A stretch of DNA of 64,000 bases from Phycomyces blakesleeanus NRRL 1555(-) (Eukaryota > Mucoromycota > Mucoromycetes > Mucorales > Phycomycetaceae), in the NCBI RefSeq assembly GCF_001638985.1, contig NW_017265190.1, positions 1-64,000 of the forward strand. Reading direction: 5' to 3'. Shown in pieces: positions 62,230 through 64,000 of the stretch. Position numbers and translations under genes: made by a program. The notes under the pieces are model-generated. The model saw only the letters and a list, made by a program, of their open reading frames with translations, made no database searches and was not told where the DNA came from. How positions within the stretch are numbered: the first letter of the stretch is position 1; each line of letters begins with the position of its first letter.

Positions 62230-63295
62230 ATGTCCACCCCCAGTGCTATTGAGTTCGTTTCTCATCAGGAAGATGACAATCAGTTACATTCCTGGATGAA
62301 GCCAGATGGTGGTAAAGATGGGTTGTCATTGATTGATTGGCTGCAGTATTTTCTGCTGAAAGACAACGCAGACAATCTGAGGAAGTATCTTGGTGGCTTC
62401 AAGAACGGGAAGAAGGTCAAGGTCAGCAAGACCAGAGTGATCAACGACTGCTGCTAGTATTTTGACAAGCAAGGTGTGAAGTGCACCAGCTCTCAAATAA
62501 AAAGCAAGCTGACGTATTTGATAACCAAGCAATATCCTATTGCATTCAAAGCCTGGGAAGACAGCACAATGAGAATTAGTGAAGAAGAAATGTCTCAACA
62601 TAAAAAAGATGAGCTTGAGGATATAAATATTGTTATGTATAAGTTAAAACAAACATCTAAATAATTTAAATTATTTTTTATAAGTATATCTTAATGATAT
62701 ATGCTCAAACTTCACGCAGATGAGAAAAGTACTTGGTGAAAGTAAGGCAAAGTCACCTGCTGTATGTAATACAACAACGCCCTTAGACTTAAACAAAACC
62801 CAAGACATGAGCAAGGGTGAAGACAGTGAAGACGGTGAAAATGATGGAGGTGACGAAGCCAGTAAGAGCAGCAAAAGCTGTAAAGACCAAGAAGAACAGG
62901 GAGCTGATGTCAGCAATGAGATCAGTTCTCAGAGAGAGGCCATTGTCCAAAGCAATAGTGAAAGCAGCACCTCCGAGCACTCTGATGCCAGTGCATACAG
63001 TAGCAAAAGATACCCTAAATTCTTTGGCAAGATTGTGAAGAACACAGCAAAAAGATCAGTCAAGAGCATAGAGGATATTGGGCATGGTATAAAAGAGTTC
63101 AATGATGCCCGGATATCGCTCTTAGAATCAAAGTATGAGGAAGAGCTCAAGAACCAGAAGGAGAAGCTGCAAAAAGAGCTTCAATGCAAGCAGTGGGTAA
63201 AAGGAGTGATCCTTATGACAAAAACATTTGACTGGTCTGAGAAGAAGACTAAGAATGAATTAGAAGAGATGTATAACCAATACCTCAATTATTAA
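62230..63295 (+). pseudogene. Harbinger partner gene with Myb/SANT-like N-terminus
   Basis: It starts MSTPSAIEF. An N-terminal WMKPDGGKDGLSLIDWLQYF helix is followed by a Myb/SANT-like segment with SKTRVINDCC*YFDKQGV and TSSQIKSKLTYLITKQYP...AFKAWED. TAG at 62455-62457 interrupts it, with Gln the likely original. An intron of about 90 nt ends at 62719. Exon 2 (62720-63295) is Ser/Glu/Asp-rich, then a Lys/Glu coiled coil ending NQYLNY. In Harbinger elements such a protein binds the ends and imports the transposase. It converges on the transposase fragment to the right. Confidence 0.65.
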
Positions 63296-63620
63296 ATTGT
63301 ATTTCTTCTATTTATATTATGCGTTTAATTTATATATATACAAATTCTCAGAACTAATGTTATTTCATTTAAAAAGTTTAAAGGCATGTAGACTATATAA
63401 AGATACTATCATTAAAGCAGACAAAATTGATCTTCTACTTACATCTTCAAAATAGTTTGATAATAAAATATTAAAGAAAGAGAAGAACATAAATAATGAC
63501 GAAATATCTATTTAATTACAGCTGTCAAATGCCAAAAAGTGAGATCTATGTAATAGATATAAAAACTAATACTTCTGTTTTTTTAATGTATTTAGAATGA
63601 TCAAAGTTTATTTTCTTTAT

Positions 63621-64000
63621 TCAAGAAGATTTATTCTTCTCTTTTGACATAACAACACGTTGTGTCTGAATCCACTTTGTATTTCTGTCTATATTCTGGG
63701 ATCCATCTACTACACCAGACTCCTCTGAATATCCTGTCTTCTGCAGGCATTCAACTTCAGCTTTCTCTCTATCTTCCCATCGATGCTTGGCTTCCTGAGA
63801 CCATTTGTCGTCATCTTGACACATCAGAAAATTGTTCAAGGCTACGCAAACCCGAATCTATGCGTTAACCTTTACAACATCTTCCTTTCTTTTTATCCTT
63901 ACAGGGATTGATTTGAGAGAGTAGAATCTCTCTTTCAAGATTCCAAATGCATGCTCAATTTTTACTCGCATGCTCGAGATCTTGGTGTTGAACTCTTGGT
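63621..64000 (-). pseudogene. PIF/Harbinger transposase, C-terminal end, runs off the window
   Basis: The minus strand enters at 64000 with QEFNTKISSMRVKIEHAFG, containing the last catalytic Glu (IEHAFGILKERF). It continues SIPVRIKRKEDVVKVNA*IRVCVALNNFL and ends in a basic tail. TAG at 63858-63860 stands where the family has Trp. The rest lies beyond the window. Confidence 0.8.

Overview
The window is AT-rich eukaryotic DNA with GT-AG introns of about 50-70 nt, one tRNA on each strand, and almost no host protein genes. The gene content fits an early-diverging fungus (Mucoromycota, perhaps Mucorales). This is inferred from the transposon families and compact introns, not from a marker gene. 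It is essentially a transposon graveyard built on a satellite array.

Layout. 1-15415: a 31-bp AT-rich minisatellite in a 4,081-bp higher-order unit, split by an apparently intact CACTA-type element E1 (2183-8826). The neighbouring repeat copy preserves the empty site, so the E1 ends and its TAT target duplication can be read directly. 15416-28788: a decayed relative, E2, carrying a nested element E3 (18249-24770) inside its second gene. 29302-29375: tRNA-Arg, with an LTR-like repeat starting 8 bp upstream. 29658-37079: element E4, with ends of a second type. 37996-39328: a fossil Tc1/mariner element. 39501-51059: decayed element E5, carrying nested element E6 (39702-44566, TAT duplication). 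52955-57985: a second copy of the LTR-like repeat, 9 bp upstream of tRNA-Leu (57995-58077), interrupted by an intact-looking MULE (53133-57865) that encodes a transposase-OTU fusion of about 1,007 residues. 59007-61051 and 62230-64000: two decayed PIF/Harbinger loci. An orphan fragment of a CACTA-associated gene lies at about 61.2-61.5 kb.

How the genes fit together. E1, E2, E3 and E5 share one plan: a large Tnp2-like transposase (four exons, zinc-finger-like N-terminus), a convergent four-exon gene (orfA here) with a conserved C-terminal block, and outside orfA a divergently transcribed small spliced gene (orfC here; clearly homologous in E1, E2 and E5, only positional in E3). E4 and E6 form a second subfamily with CACTACGG ends and divergent transposase and orfA genes. 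orfA may be the functional counterpart of plant TnpA, and orfC may be an additional component. I do not recognise either as a described family, and together they are the most interesting system in the window. E1 alone has both main genes open, matching ends and a clean target duplication. The other copies are broken mostly by stop codons and splice losses of the kind made by C-to-T or G-to-A transitions.
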